The position numbers and the translations under genes are program-made. The notes under the pieces are model-generated. The model saw only the letters and a list, made by a program, of their open reading frames with translations, made no database searches and was not told where the DNA came from. Source: Bradyrhizobium sp. SK17 (GTDB lineage: Bacteria > Pseudomonadota > Alphaproteobacteria > Rhizobiales > Xanthobacteraceae). Taken from it: DNA of 64,000 bases. The first letter of the stretch is position 1. Each line of letters starts with the position of its first letter. This document shows, one piece after another, positions 35,881 through 44,133 of this stretch. The stretch lies in assembly GCF_002831585.1 (NCBI RefSeq), contig NZ_CP025113.1:4417001-4481000 (forward strand), given 5' to 3'.

Positions 35881-36510
35881 CTATTCGGGCTCGAGCCGGC
35901 CACCGCCGAACAAGGTCGGCACGTAACGTGGAGCCTTGATCTCGGCCATGAAGCGTTGCTTGGTCGCGATCGGATCGAGCGAGACGGGCGGCCGGATCGG
36001 CTCCACGTCCGGCTCCGTTGCCAGCACCAGCATCTCGACGCCGCGGCGGTCCTCGATCTGCCCGATCTTCTTGCCGAGCGCTTGCGGTTGCGCAAGATTC
36101 TCGGCGTGCGCGATGCCCGCGGCCCGCGCCAATTGCGCGAGATCGAGCGTCGCATTGGTCAGAGCCTGTCCGCCGGATGCGGCATGCACGCCGTTCTGGA
36201 TCAGCAATATCGTGAGATTGGCAGGGTTCATCGCGCCGATGGTGACGAGGGCACCCATATGCATGAGCAAGGCGCCGTCGCCTTCCACCGCGATGACCGG
36301 CCGCTTCGGCTGGGCAAGTGCGAGGCCGAGTGCGAGCGGCAAAGTGAGTCCCATGGCGTCCTCGAAGTAGAAATTGCCGGGCGTGTGATGAACCGAGGCC
36401 CAGAGATACGAGGCGTTGCCGAGCGAGGTCACCACCAACGCTTGCGGCGGCAGGTGCGCGGCAAGTGCCTTGTAATAGTCGCCCCGGCTGGCGCGGCGTC
36501 CGGTCACCAT
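35881..36510 (-). CDS. Thiamine-diphosphate decarboxylase, beta subunit (sulfopyruvate/phosphonopyruvate decarboxylase type)
   Basis: 209 residues from ATG 36510, with GGGAGGAT upstream. It is the TPP-binding (PP) half of a split decarboxylase: ALVVTSLGNASYLW, then GDGALLMHMGALVTIGAMNPANL with the Asp of the TPP-binding motif, and ILLIQNGVHAASGGQ in which Asn supports the metal. ComE and the C-terminal half of phosphonopyruvate decarboxylase have this form. It decarboxylates a substituted pyruvate; which one is unknown. It overlaps the alpha subunit gene by 7 bases. Confidence 0.8.
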   Translation of the reverse strand: MVTGRRASRGDYYKALAAHLPPQALVVTSLGNASYLWASVHHTPGNFYFEDAMGLTLPLALGLALAQPKRPVIAVEGDGALLMHMGALVTIGAMNPANLTILLIQNGVHAASGGQALTNATLDLAQLARAAGIAHAENLAQPQALGKKIGQIEDRRGVEMLVLATEPDVEPIRPPVSLDPIATKQRFMAEIKAPRYVPTLFGGGRLEPE

Positions 36511-37028
36511 TGAATATCCTCCCGGGACAGAAGCAGGGCGAACGGACAAGAGCCTTCTTCCGCATAGGTCGCGGCCTGCTCGACCTGCGCGCCGATCGGA
36601 CGATGCCTGTCGGCGCATGCGTGATTGAGACCGATGCCGCGGAACACCGGCTCCGTGGCTCGTCCCTTAGGAATGTGATAGAAGACCGCATCCTCCGGTG
36701 TGCCGCGGTAGGAAACCAGCATCAGCAGCGGAAACTGATAGCGCTGCGCCAGCGAGACGAGGCCGGCGCCCATGCTCAGGACCCCCGCGTTCTGCACCAG
36801 CAAAGCGGTGCGCACGCCGCCGAGGCGGCTGCCGCAGGCAATGGCGAGGGCCTCCTCTTCGTGCGTCGCGCGAACCAGGGTCATGCCCGGCTCCTGATCG
36901 ATCCGCACCAGAATCTCGCCAAGCCAGCTGTCCGGCACGGCGACGACCAGGCCGAACCCCAAGCGTTTCAGCGTGTCCAGGATCTCGGATGGGCGGTGCG
37001 AGACCGCGCCCAGCGTCGACGACGTCAT
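36504..37028 (-). CDS. Thiamine-diphosphate decarboxylase, alpha subunit (sulfopyruvate/phosphonopyruvate decarboxylase type)
   Basis: 174 residues from ATG 37028 (GGAGGAGG just upstream; ATG 37055 is less supported). This is the pyrimidine-binding half: GFGLVVAVPDSWLGEIL, then RATHEEEALAIACGSRLGG with the Glu that activates TPP, and LLVQNAGVLSMGAGLVSLA. Like ComD it lacks a PP domain, which is on the next gene. Divergent from the polyamine-type importer across two operator-like sites. Confidence 0.8.
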   Translation of the reverse strand: MTSSTLGAVSHRPSEILDTLKRLGFGLVVAVPDSWLGEILVRIDQEPGMTLVRATHEEEALAIACGSRLGGVRTALLVQNAGVLSMGAGLVSLAQRYQFPLLMLVSYRGTPEDAVFYHIPKGRATEPVFRGIGLNHACADRHRPIGAQVEQAATYAEEGSCPFALLLSREDIQW

Positions 37029-37065
37029 CAAGGCCTCCTCCACAGCTGCCGCCAAGGCTACGCAA

Positions 37066-37091
37066 GAAAGGTACTATTGTCGATACGATAA
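37066..37091. promoter_or_regulatory. Putative GntR operator, decarboxylase / polyamine-importer divergent region, site 1
   Basis: Read on the minus strand, TATCGTATCGACAATAGTAC matches the reference palindrome at 17 of 20 positions (18 of 26 over the full site), with the ACAATAGTAC half intact. It lies just upstream of the decarboxylase alpha start codon at 37028. Confidence 0.6.
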
Positions 37092-37099
37092 TCCTTGAT

Positions 37100-37125
37100 A
37101 AAAGGTACTATTAAGCTGATGATAG
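37100..37125. promoter_or_regulatory. Putative GntR operator, decarboxylase / polyamine-importer divergent region, site 2
   Basis: The sequence AAAGGTACTATT at site 1 (37067-37078) recurs at 37102-37113. On the minus strand, CTATCATCAGCTTAATAGTA agrees at both ends with the reference site (CTATC and AATAGTAC kept; 15 of 26 overall). Confidence 0.5.
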
Positions 37126-37193
37126 TTTTAATTGGAGATTGCGATTGCAACGGAGCCGGGCGGGGCAATCCACAATTGCGGGAGAGAAGACCG

Positions 37194-38207
37194 ATGACAC
37201 GCGTCTGGTCGTTGCTGATCGCCTTGTTGTTCACCGTGCCTGCCCATGCGCAAGACAAGCTGGTCGTCAGTATCTGGGGCGGCAGCTGGCGCGATCTGGT
37301 CGCCGAGACGGTTGCGAAGAAGTTCACCGCTGAAACGGGCGTGAAGGTCGAATTCGTCACCGGCGGCACTATCGACCGGCTCAACAAGGAAAAGCTCGCC
37401 AAGGGTAATCCCGAGAGCGACGTGACGTTCACCACCTCGCATGTCGGCTGGCTCTATGCAAATGACGGCCTTTTCGAAACCATCGATACGTCGAAGATTC
37501 CGAACGCCAAGAACCTGGCGGAAGAGGCGCGGATCAGCCCCTATCATCTGGGCGCCTGGGCCTATGTCTACACCATTGGCTATCGATCTGATCTCATCAA
37601 GGATCTGAAGTTCGACAGCTGGAACGAGCTCTGGAGCCCTCAGCTCAAGGACAAGCTCGCGGCGCCGGACTTCGATCCGAGCCACATCATCGCCGTCGCT
37701 GCGATTCTCTCGGGTGCCGACGCGGCGCATTGGGAGCAGGGCGAGGCCAAGCTGAAAGCACTGAAGCCGAACTTCAAGGCGTTCTACACCAACGACGCCA
37801 ACAGCCAGCAACTGCTCGCCAGCGGCGAGACTCCGGTGCAGATCGTGCTTTCGATGAACGCCTATTACATGATGGGGCAGGGTATCCCGATCACGCTTGC
37901 GATGCCCAAGGAGGGCGCGGTGCTGGGCATCGACACCGTCGCGATCATGAAGGGCTCGAAGAAGGTCGATCTCGCCCACAAGTTCATCAACACGCTCTAC
38001 GATCCCGAGATCCAGGCCGAGATCTCGAAGCAGAAGAAGGGCAGCCCGGCCGTGCTGAATGCCAAGCTCGATCCAGAGATCGCCAAGCTTCCCGGGGTCT
38101 TCACCAGCGCCGAACAGTGGAAGCAGCAGATCAACATCGATGCGAAGCTGCGCGCGAGCAAGACCGCCGAATGGCGGAAATGGTTCGCCGAGAACATCAT
38201 GAATTGA
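37194..38207 (+). CDS. Extracellular solute-binding protein (polyamine-type ABC importer)
   Basis: 337 residues from ATG 37194 (GGGAGAGAAGA upstream). Signal peptide with hydrophobic LLIALLFTVPAHA, cleaved near HAQ. The mature part has the type II binding fold of the PotD/family 1 group: KLVVSIWGGSWRDLVAETVAKKF is the N-terminal pattern (shown by IWGGSWRD), and NDANSQQLLASGE and IVLSMNAYYMMGQ later. It would bind a small cationic or amide solute. It heads the second importer of the island. Confidence 0.85.
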   Translation: MTRVWSLLIALLFTVPAHAQDKLVVSIWGGSWRDLVAETVAKKFTAETGVKVEFVTGGTIDRLNKEKLAKGNPESDVTFTTSHVGWLYANDGLFETIDTSKIPNAKNLAEEARISPYHLGAWAYVYTIGYRSDLIKDLKFDSWNELWSPQLKDKLAAPDFDPSHIIAVAAILSGADAAHWEQGEAKLKALKPNFKAFYTNDANSQQLLASGETPVQIVLSMNAYYMMGQGIPITLAMPKEGAVLGIDTVAIMKGSKKVDLAHKFINTLYDPEIQAEISKQKKGSPAVLNAKLDPEIAKLPGVFTSAEQWKQQINIDAKLRASKTAEWRKWFAENIMN

Positions 38208-38243
38208 GCGTCAGTTGAGCGTTCTTGGCAGCGGGCGCGCATC

Positions 38244-39095
38244 ATGAAGCGGCAACCGTTCGTAGGCACCTTCACGGCTCCGGCGGCGCTTTGTGCGGTC
38301 GGGTTTCTGGCGGCGCTGGCCGCGGTCCTGCAATACAGCCTGCGCGCCTATGTTCCGGGCTCGCTCGATCCGGGCGGCTTCACGCTCGCCAATTTCGCCG
38401 ATCTCCTGAAGCCGCTCTACGCCCGCGTGTTTCTCGACACCGTGCTGATTTGCGCAGCGACCGCCCTGGCGACCTTGGTCGTCGGCTATCCACTTGCCTA
38501 CGCCCTGGTGCGCGTCGAGCAACCAATCATCCGCTCCTTCCTGCTGGTGATCGTGGTCACGCCGCTGTTCCTCGGAGAGGTGGTCCGGACCTATTCCTGG
38601 ATCATCGTTCTCGGCAATAACGGCTTCATCAACGCCGTCCTGTTATGGACAGGGCTCGTCATCAAGCCGATCCAGTTCATGTTCACGCCGTTCGGCGTCA
38701 TCGTCGCCCTCGTCCATGTGACGCTGCCGGTGATGGTGATCATGCTCGCGGCCGGACTGTCGCACATCGATCGCGATTATGCGCGGGCCGCCGAGAGCCT
38801 GGGGGCGGGACCGATCAGGGTGTTCCTGACCGTCACGCTGCCTTTGTCGATGCCCGGTGTGATCGCGGGCACCACGACGGCCTTCGCATGGACGTTCTCG
38901 GCCTTCGCCACGCCGCAACTGATCGGAGGAGGACGCGTCAACATGCTCTCCAACCTGGTCTATCAGCTCGGCTTCGCGAGCTTCAATTTTCCATTTGCCG
39001 CGACGCTTTGCGTCGCCGGCCTGGCGTTGACGGCGGTGGTCCTGGCGCTTCTGAAGCTCGCCACGAGCCCGCTACAGAAGATCGAGGTGCACTGA
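38244..39095 (+). CDS. ABC importer permease, PotB type
   Basis: 283 residues with about six helices. The EAA-type coupling loop is DYARAAESLGAGPIRVFLTVTLP, here quoted by its core YARAAESLGAG. It starts 36 bases after the binding protein and is directly followed by the second permease (TGA 39093-39095, ATG 39096). Confidence 0.88.
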   Translation: MKRQPFVGTFTAPAALCAVGFLAALAAVLQYSLRAYVPGSLDPGGFTLANFADLLKPLYARVFLDTVLICAATALATLVVGYPLAYALVRVEQPIIRSFLLVIVVTPLFLGEVVRTYSWIIVLGNNGFINAVLLWTGLVIKPIQFMFTPFGVIVALVHVTLPVMVIMLAAGLSHIDRDYARAAESLGAGPIRVFLTVTLPLSMPGVIAGTTTAFAWTFSAFATPQLIGGGRVNMLSNLVYQLGFASFNFPFAATLCVAGLALTAVVLALLKLATSPLQKIEVH

Positions 39096-39920
39096 ATGAC
39101 GCCGCGATCGACCTACCAGAGGGTTCTCGGCTGGATCGGGCGCCTGGTTGTCATTCTGATCGTCCTGTTTCTCTTGCTACCGGCCGTCGTGGTCACGATC
39201 GCCGCGTTCAACGACAAGCCGATCCTGTCGTTTCCGCCGCAGGCCTGGTCCTGGCGCTGGTTCGGCCGCGCGCTCAGCTATGAGGACTTTCGCCAGGGCT
39301 TCTTCAACGGCCTGACGGTGACGGTCTGGAGTTCGACGATCGCACTGTGCGTCGGCGCCATGTTCGCGTTCGTCATCGACCGCTACAACATCCCGTTCAA
39401 GAAGGTCATCGAGGCGATCCTGGTGTCGCCATTGGTGATTCCGCATTTCACCGTGGGGCTCGGCTTCCTCATCCTGGCTGCGCAGATCGGGCTGAGCCGG
39501 GGCTTTGCCGTGGTCGTGGTCTGTCACGTCATCCTGGTGCTGCCGTTCGTCTTGCGCAGCGTCTACGTCTCGCTGAAGAATCTGGATCAAAGCTATGAGC
39601 TCGCGGCGTCGAGCCTCGGTGCCGGGCCACTGCGCGTGCTGTGGACCATCACCCTGCCGCTGTTGCTGCCGGGACTGGTGAGCGGGTGGCTGTTTGCCGC
39701 GATCCTCTCCTTCAACGAGTTCACCGCCTCGCTGTTCGTGACGTCGCAGCGCACGCAGACCCTGCCGGTCGCGATGTACAATTACGTGCGCGAGTTTGCC
39801 GATCCGTCGATGGCGGCCCTCTCGGTGATGTACATCGTCGCCACCGCCGCGTTGATCATCTTCGCCAACGCGTTCCTCGGGCTGGGCAAAGTCCTCAACA
39901 TTGAACAAGAGCATCGATAG
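39096..39920 (+). CDS. ABC importer permease, PotC type
   Basis: 274 residues, six helices, coupling loop YELAASSLGAGPLRVLWTI. A hydrophobic start (GRLVVILIVLFLLLPAVVV) is followed by a periplasmic loop (FNDKPILSFPPQAWSWRWFG). Ends 9 bases before the ATPase gene. Confidence 0.88.
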   Translation: MTPRSTYQRVLGWIGRLVVILIVLFLLLPAVVVTIAAFNDKPILSFPPQAWSWRWFGRALSYEDFRQGFFNGLTVTVWSSTIALCVGAMFAFVIDRYNIPFKKVIEAILVSPLVIPHFTVGLGFLILAAQIGLSRGFAVVVVCHVILVLPFVLRSVYVSLKNLDQSYELAASSLGAGPLRVLWTITLPLLLPGLVSGWLFAAILSFNEFTASLFVTSQRTQTLPVAMYNYVREFADPSMAALSVMYIVATAALIIFANAFLGLGKVLNIEQEHR

Positions 39921-39929
39921 GGAGCGGCG

Positions 39930-41039
39930 ATGTCCGAAAGCAGCAAGCGCGAGCGCAAGGAGGCGGCGGTTCGTTTCGAGGCGGTCACCAAGCGGTTCGA
40001 CGACGTCGTGGCGCTCAACAACGTCTCGCTCGACATCGATCCCGGCGAATTTCTGACGCTGCTTGGCCCGTCGGGCTGCGGAAAGACCACGCTGCTCAAT
40101 CTCGCGGCAGGCTTTCTCGGGCCGGATCGCGGATCGGTCGTGATCGGGGACAGGATGGTCAACGAGGTGCCAACCTACCAACGCGGCATCGGGATGATGT
40201 TCCAGAACTATGCGCTGTTTCCGCATATGACCGTGGCCGACAATGTGGCCTATGGCCTGAAGACGCGCCGTGTCCCCAAGGCCGAGCGGGATCGTCGCGT
40301 CGCCGAGGTCCTCGAATTGGTCAAGCTCACGGGGAAGGAGAACAGGAGGCCACGACAATTGTCCGGCGGCCAGCAGCAGCGCGTGGCGCTCGCGCGGGCC
40401 CTCGTGATCAATCCGACCGTGCTGTTGCTGGACGAGCCGTTCTCGGCGCTCGACAAGAGCCTGCGGACCTCGATGCAGGTCGAACTGCGCGAAATCCAAC
40501 GCAAGCTCGGTCTCACCACGATTTTCGTGACGCACGACCAATCGGAGGCGCTCAGTCTTTCGGACCGCGTCGCAGTGATGTCCGAAGGGCGCATCCGGCA
40601 GCTCGGCACCCCGGTCGACATCTACCGGGCGCCGATGGACCGGTTCGTCGCGACCTTCGTCGGGGACAACAACAGGCTGCGTGGGACACTGCTCGGGATT
40701 GAGGCCGCCGATGCGATCATTGCCCTCGGCGACGCATCGGTCCGGGTCCCGAAGCAGGCGCTCGCGAGCCTCGATCGCTCATCGGCGGTTGACGTCTTCG
40801 TTCGGCCGGAGCAGTTCAACGTCGTCGGGCCGAATGACCCCTGCGCCGTCAGCGGCAATGTCGTAGCGCAGATCTATCAGGGCGGGCATGTCGACCTTCA
40901 CGTCGAATGTCCCGGACCGGCCCATGGTCGCTTGCTGATCAGATCGGCGGGTGATCTCGCCGTTGCGCGCTGGCCGATGGGAGCGCGAGTCGGCGTCGCA
41001 GTCCAGGCGAATGGATGCGTGGCCTTTCCGGCCGAGTAG
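39930..41039 (+). CDS. ABC importer ATPase, PotA type
   Basis: 369 residues. Walker A GPSGCGKTTLL, signature LSGGQQQRVALARAL, Walker B VLLLDEPFSALD, Q-loop FQNYALFPHMT, followed by a C-terminal TOBE-like domain from about residue 285 (DVFVRPEQFNVVG). It energises the polyamine-type importer. It is the last gene of the operon and of the island. Confidence 0.9.
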   Translation: MSESSKRERKEAAVRFEAVTKRFDDVVALNNVSLDIDPGEFLTLLGPSGCGKTTLLNLAAGFLGPDRGSVVIGDRMVNEVPTYQRGIGMMFQNYALFPHMTVADNVAYGLKTRRVPKAERDRRVAEVLELVKLTGKENRRPRQLSGGQQQRVALARALVINPTVLLLDEPFSALDKSLRTSMQVELREIQRKLGLTTIFVTHDQSEALSLSDRVAVMSEGRIRQLGTPVDIYRAPMDRFVATFVGDNNRLRGTLLGIEAADAIIALGDASVRVPKQALASLDRSSAVDVFVRPEQFNVVGPNDPCAVSGNVVAQIYQGGHVDLHVECPGPAHGRLLIRSAGDLAVARWPMGARVGVAVQANGCVAFPAE

Positions 41040-41079
41040 GAATGGCCGTAGCACCGGCGGTCGGCCGCTTCGGGCGGGT

Positions 41080-41625
41080 TCATCTCGCGACGATGAAGGT
41101 CCTGATCGCCGCCAGAGCCTCGATCGAAGGCATGTCCCTTACGGCATCCGGGCCGGAGCACCATGGATAGGGGATCGTAGAGAGCCAGGGCAGGATCCGG
41201 CCCGCGTCCACGGCGGGCAGCACGGACATCAGCGCGATCTCGATGCATAGCCGCGCGACCCGTCCGTCCCCGGGGCGGAAATGCCAATCATAATTGCCGC
41301 ATCCGACGCGGACGGCACCGTCCTGCCGGGCGGTCATTCCGACCAGCCAGCGGCAGCGAAACTGACTGGGGTGATCCGAGGGCGGGCGCGACAGGCAATA
41401 GGTTCGCACATTGTCGTACTGGGCGGAGAAGTCACGGACGAGAACGCGGGTGACCTGCTCCAGTCCAGCCGCCGCGCTCGGGAATGCGATGGCTGTCGTC
41501 TTGACCATCATTTCGAGCTGGCAGTCGTCGAGGAAAGCGTCGGCCATCAGCTCGGGACGGTTATGGTCCTTGGCCTCGATGTAGGTGGCGATCGCGTCGG
41601 TCGCGGTGAGTCGGTTAGACACCAT
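41080..41625 (-). CDS. NTF2/SnoaL-like protein
   Basis: 181 residues. TATDAIATYIEAKDHNRPELMADAFLDDCQLEMMV is abbreviated by its core NRPELMADAFLDDCQ, a start typical of the NTF2-like cone fold; SQFRCRWLVGMTARQDG and CIEIALMSVLP continue it. No catalytic residue is clear. It follows the polyamine-type importer on the opposite strand, so any link with it is uncertain. It diverges from the acetyltransferase gene. Confidence 0.65.
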   Translation of the reverse strand: MVSNRLTATDAIATYIEAKDHNRPELMADAFLDDCQLEMMVKTTAIAFPSAAAGLEQVTRVLVRDFSAQYDNVRTYCLSRPPSDHPSQFRCRWLVGMTARQDGAVRVGCGNYDWHFRPGDGRVARLCIEIALMSVLPAVDAGRILPWLSTIPYPWCSGPDAVRDMPSIEALAAIRTFIVAR

Positions 41626-41822
41626 GCTTGATCCCGGTGACGTTGCAACAGATGAGGTTCGATCGGCGCAAATGGTCGGCGCTGCCGCTCGCAGATGTGA
41701 TGGTGGCCGCGCAACTCTTGCCAGGAATTGTCAGCCTCCATGGGGTAGTGTTTGATCCGATTGAGATCCAAAGTAAACGATCGAAATCGCGCGATCATTG
41801 CTTTTCGCGGACAGGACACCGA

Positions 41823-42338
41823 ATGAACACGCACTCGATCGAGATCCGGCGACTGCTGCCCGCGGACGCTGAGCTGTATCGCGATATCCGCCTCGAGGCG
41901 CTGCGCTTGAGTCCCGAGGCGTTCGGCAGTGCGTACGAGACGGAGAGCGTTCATCCGGTCGGCTGGTTCGCGGAAAGGCTGGAGCGCGGCGCGGCGATCT
42001 TTGGCGCGTTTCAGGCCGGCAAACTTGCCGGCATTGTCGGTTTCGTTCGCGCCGACGGGCCGAAACGGCAGCACAAGGGCGCGCTGGTCGGAATGTATGT
42101 GCGGCAGGCGGCGCGCGGCGCCGGTATCGGCCGGCTCCTGGTCGATGCTGTGCTCGATTTCGCGGCGCAATCGGTCGAGCTGGTGCAGCTCATCGTGGTC
42201 AAAGGCAACGAGCCGGCCCGACGGCTCTACGAGGCAGCGGGCTTTGTCACGTACGGGCTCGAGCTGCACGCGCTGAAGATCGACGGCCGCTATTACGACG
42301 ACATCCTGATGGCGAAAGATCTGGTCCGGCGCGGCTGA
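41823..42338 (+). CDS. GNAT family N-acetyltransferase
   Basis: 171 residues from ATG 41823, where the domain begins (SIEIRRLLPADAELYRDIRL). The CoA-binding turn is VRQAARGAGIGRLLVDA and the final part is NEPARRLYEAAGFVTYGLE, both typical of GNAT. The open frame upstream of 41823 is not supported. Substrate unknown. Confidence 0.85.
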   Translation: MNTHSIEIRRLLPADAELYRDIRLEALRLSPEAFGSAYETESVHPVGWFAERLERGAAIFGAFQAGKLAGIVGFVRADGPKRQHKGALVGMYVRQAARGAGIGRLLVDAVLDFAAQSVELVQLIVVKGNEPARRLYEAAGFVTYGLELHALKIDGRYYDDILMAKDLVRRG

Positions 42339-42442
42339 CTGCGTCGGCCGATGCCGCGACACAGTTTCGTCGTAGCGTCGCGATAGGAGAGCGCTCGCGT
42401 AAGGAGACATCGGTTCGCCTGCCAACCAGCCGGGAAGCTGCC

Positions 42443-42898
42443 ATGCCGAAGATTGACCTGACGAAAGTGCCGGAACGCAAGGGGACCGGTTACCCGGCCG
42501 AATTTGCCGCGGCCTGTGCCGACCGCGTGCGCCAGCGGCTCGGCGACGCCGGCGGGCTGGCCGACTTCGGCGTCAATTTGATGCGGCTGCCGCCGGGTAA
42601 TTGGTCGAGCCAGCGCCACTGGCATTCGGACGAGGACGAGTTCGTCTATGTGCTCGCGGGCGAGTTGGTGCTGGTGGAAGACGGCGGCGAGACGGTGCTG
42701 CGCGCCGGCGATTGCGCCGCGTTTGCGAAGAATTCCGGCAACGGGCACCACATGATCAACCGCTCGCAGATGACGGCCATCTATCTCGAGATCGGATCGC
42801 GATCGAGCGCCGACGTCATCACCTGCTCCGACATCGACATGATGAGCCCGAGCTCCGACGGCCGCTTCCTGCACAAGGACGGCAGGCCGTACGAATAG
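42443..42898 (+). CDS. Cupin domain protein
   Basis: 151 residues. Cupin motif 1 is HWHSDEDEFVYVLAG with the metal His-X-His and Glu pattern, and motif 2 is AFAKNSGNGHHMINRS. A conserved small-cupin core of this kind is common in alphaproteobacteria. The function (enzyme, binding protein) cannot be told. It follows the acetyltransferase gene by 104 bases. Confidence 0.82.
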   Translation: MPKIDLTKVPERKGTGYPAEFAAACADRVRQRLGDAGGLADFGVNLMRLPPGNWSSQRHWHSDEDEFVYVLAGELVLVEDGGETVLRAGDCAAFAKNSGNGHHMINRSQMTAIYLEIGSRSSADVITCSDIDMMSPSSDGRFLHKDGRPYE

Positions 42899-42987
42899 AC
42901 GCTCAGCCGCGGACCGGCGCCAAATTCAGCGTTGCGGATTGAGCCGCGAAGGATCAATCTTGCCGAGAGGGAGATTTGGTCGCGTCC

Positions 42988-43170
42988 ATGGCGGAATGGT
43001 ATTTCATCTGGATCGACGGGCCGCGCGGACCCGAGCCGCAGAAATGGTCGTCGGACGCACTGTGGGGGCAGCTTGGCCGCCAGGACATCATCGTCCGCTT
43101 TCCCCTGAGCGATCGCGAGGCCGGTCTGTCGCTGGACCAGCTGGCGCGGCTGCACCCGGTGCCTCGGTGA
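42988..43170 (+). CDS. Small hypothetical protein
   Basis: About 60 residues from ATG 42988 (GTG 42976 is an alternative). It has a compact composition with several Trp (EWYFIWIDGPRGPEPQKW) that suggest a real fold, but I do not recognise it. It converges with the NAD-kinase-like gene. Confidence 0.5.
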   Translation: MAEWYFIWIDGPRGPEPQKWSSDALWGQLGRQDIIVRFPLSDREAGLSLDQLARLHPVPR

Positions 43171-43197
43171 ACTGCGCCGCCGGCGAGCGCGGCTGTC

Positions 43198-44133
43198 TCA
43201 CACCACGAGCCGTCCTTCGCGCTCGGCGACCGTGATCTGCGCTTCGGTTCCTGAATTGAAGTCGAGCCGGTCGGCCTCGATGCCATCGCTGAAGATGACG
43301 CCGTTCTCCGGCATCAGCGAGCGCACGCTGAGGCGCTCGGCGCGGTCGAGGCTGCCGCAGACGAGGGTCACTTGCGAGGTGCGGCTCGGAAACGGCTCGC
43401 GCACCGCGAAGCGCAGCGCGCCGGCGTCCCAGGCCTGCGGCAGATAGGGCGGGCTCTCGCCGCCGCCGCCGAAGGTGCCTGCGATCGCGAGCGAGCCGGT
43501 GACGATGCTCTTGAACCAGGCGGTCGAGCCGAGCCCGGTTGCGACGATCAGGCCGCTGGAGGACTGCCGCTCCTTCTGTTCGGCGAGTGCGATCTCATAG
43601 ATGGCCGAGGTATGCGTGCGCGCGCCGACGAAGAGGTCGTTGACGGCGTAGAGCACCTGCCCGTCGGTGAGCGCGGCCTTCGCCATCGTCACCGCCTTGT
43701 GGCCGCGCTTGTTGGCTGCGACCTCGCGCAGCAGGGCAGGGAGGTCGTGCGGCACGAAGGGCAAGAGAACGCCGTCATAGCGCCTGGCATCCGGGTTGAG
43801 CCCGATCAGCGGATGGCCGTCGAGATACTTCATCGTGTTGGCGACGACGCCGTCCTGGCCGAGTGCGACCACGATATCGGACGGACCGAAGATGAAGTTC
43901 GGCAGGAAACTCCGGTCGATGACCTGGTAGCGGCCCCACTGCTCCAGCGCCTGCACGGTGACGCGGCGCTCGGCCTGATAGACATCGTGCTCGCGCTGGT
44001 AGTCCGAGAAGTCGGCGCCGAGATGCTCGACATAGAAGCGGGCCTGCGCCGCCGTCAGGTATTTGGCAATCAATTCCTCGAGCCGCGTCTTGCGGGTGAC
44101 GAGGACGATCTTGCGGTCATTGTCGGCGGGCAC
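43198..44133 (-). CDS. NAD-kinase-like protein with a changed active-site motif
   Basis: 311 residues. The fold of the NAD-kinase / diacylglycerol-kinase superfamily is visible: VVALGQDGVVANTMKYL (residues about 88-104) and GLNPDARRYDG (NPD). The universal GGDG motif reads GQDG here (residues 92-95). The second domain has SSSGLIVATGLGSTAWFKSI, where GLGSTAW is the usual ATGSTA-like loop. It may phosphorylate NAD or a related diol, or be a non-catalytic relative. It overlaps the SPFH gene by 17 bases and is transcribed after it, facing away from the NrtR-like regulator. Confidence 0.75.
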   Translation of the reverse strand: MPADNDRKIVLVTRKTRLEELIAKYLTAAQARFYVEHLGADFSDYQREHDVYQAERRVTVQALEQWGRYQVIDRSFLPNFIFGPSDIVVALGQDGVVANTMKYLDGHPLIGLNPDARRYDGVLLPFVPHDLPALLREVAANKRGHKAVTMAKAALTDGQVLYAVNDLFVGARTHTSAIYEIALAEQKERQSSSGLIVATGLGSTAWFKSIVTGSLAIAGTFGGGGESPPYLPQAWDAGALRFAVREPFPSRTSQVTLVCGSLDRAERLSVRSLMPENGVIFSDGIEADRLDFNSGTEAQITVAEREGRLVV

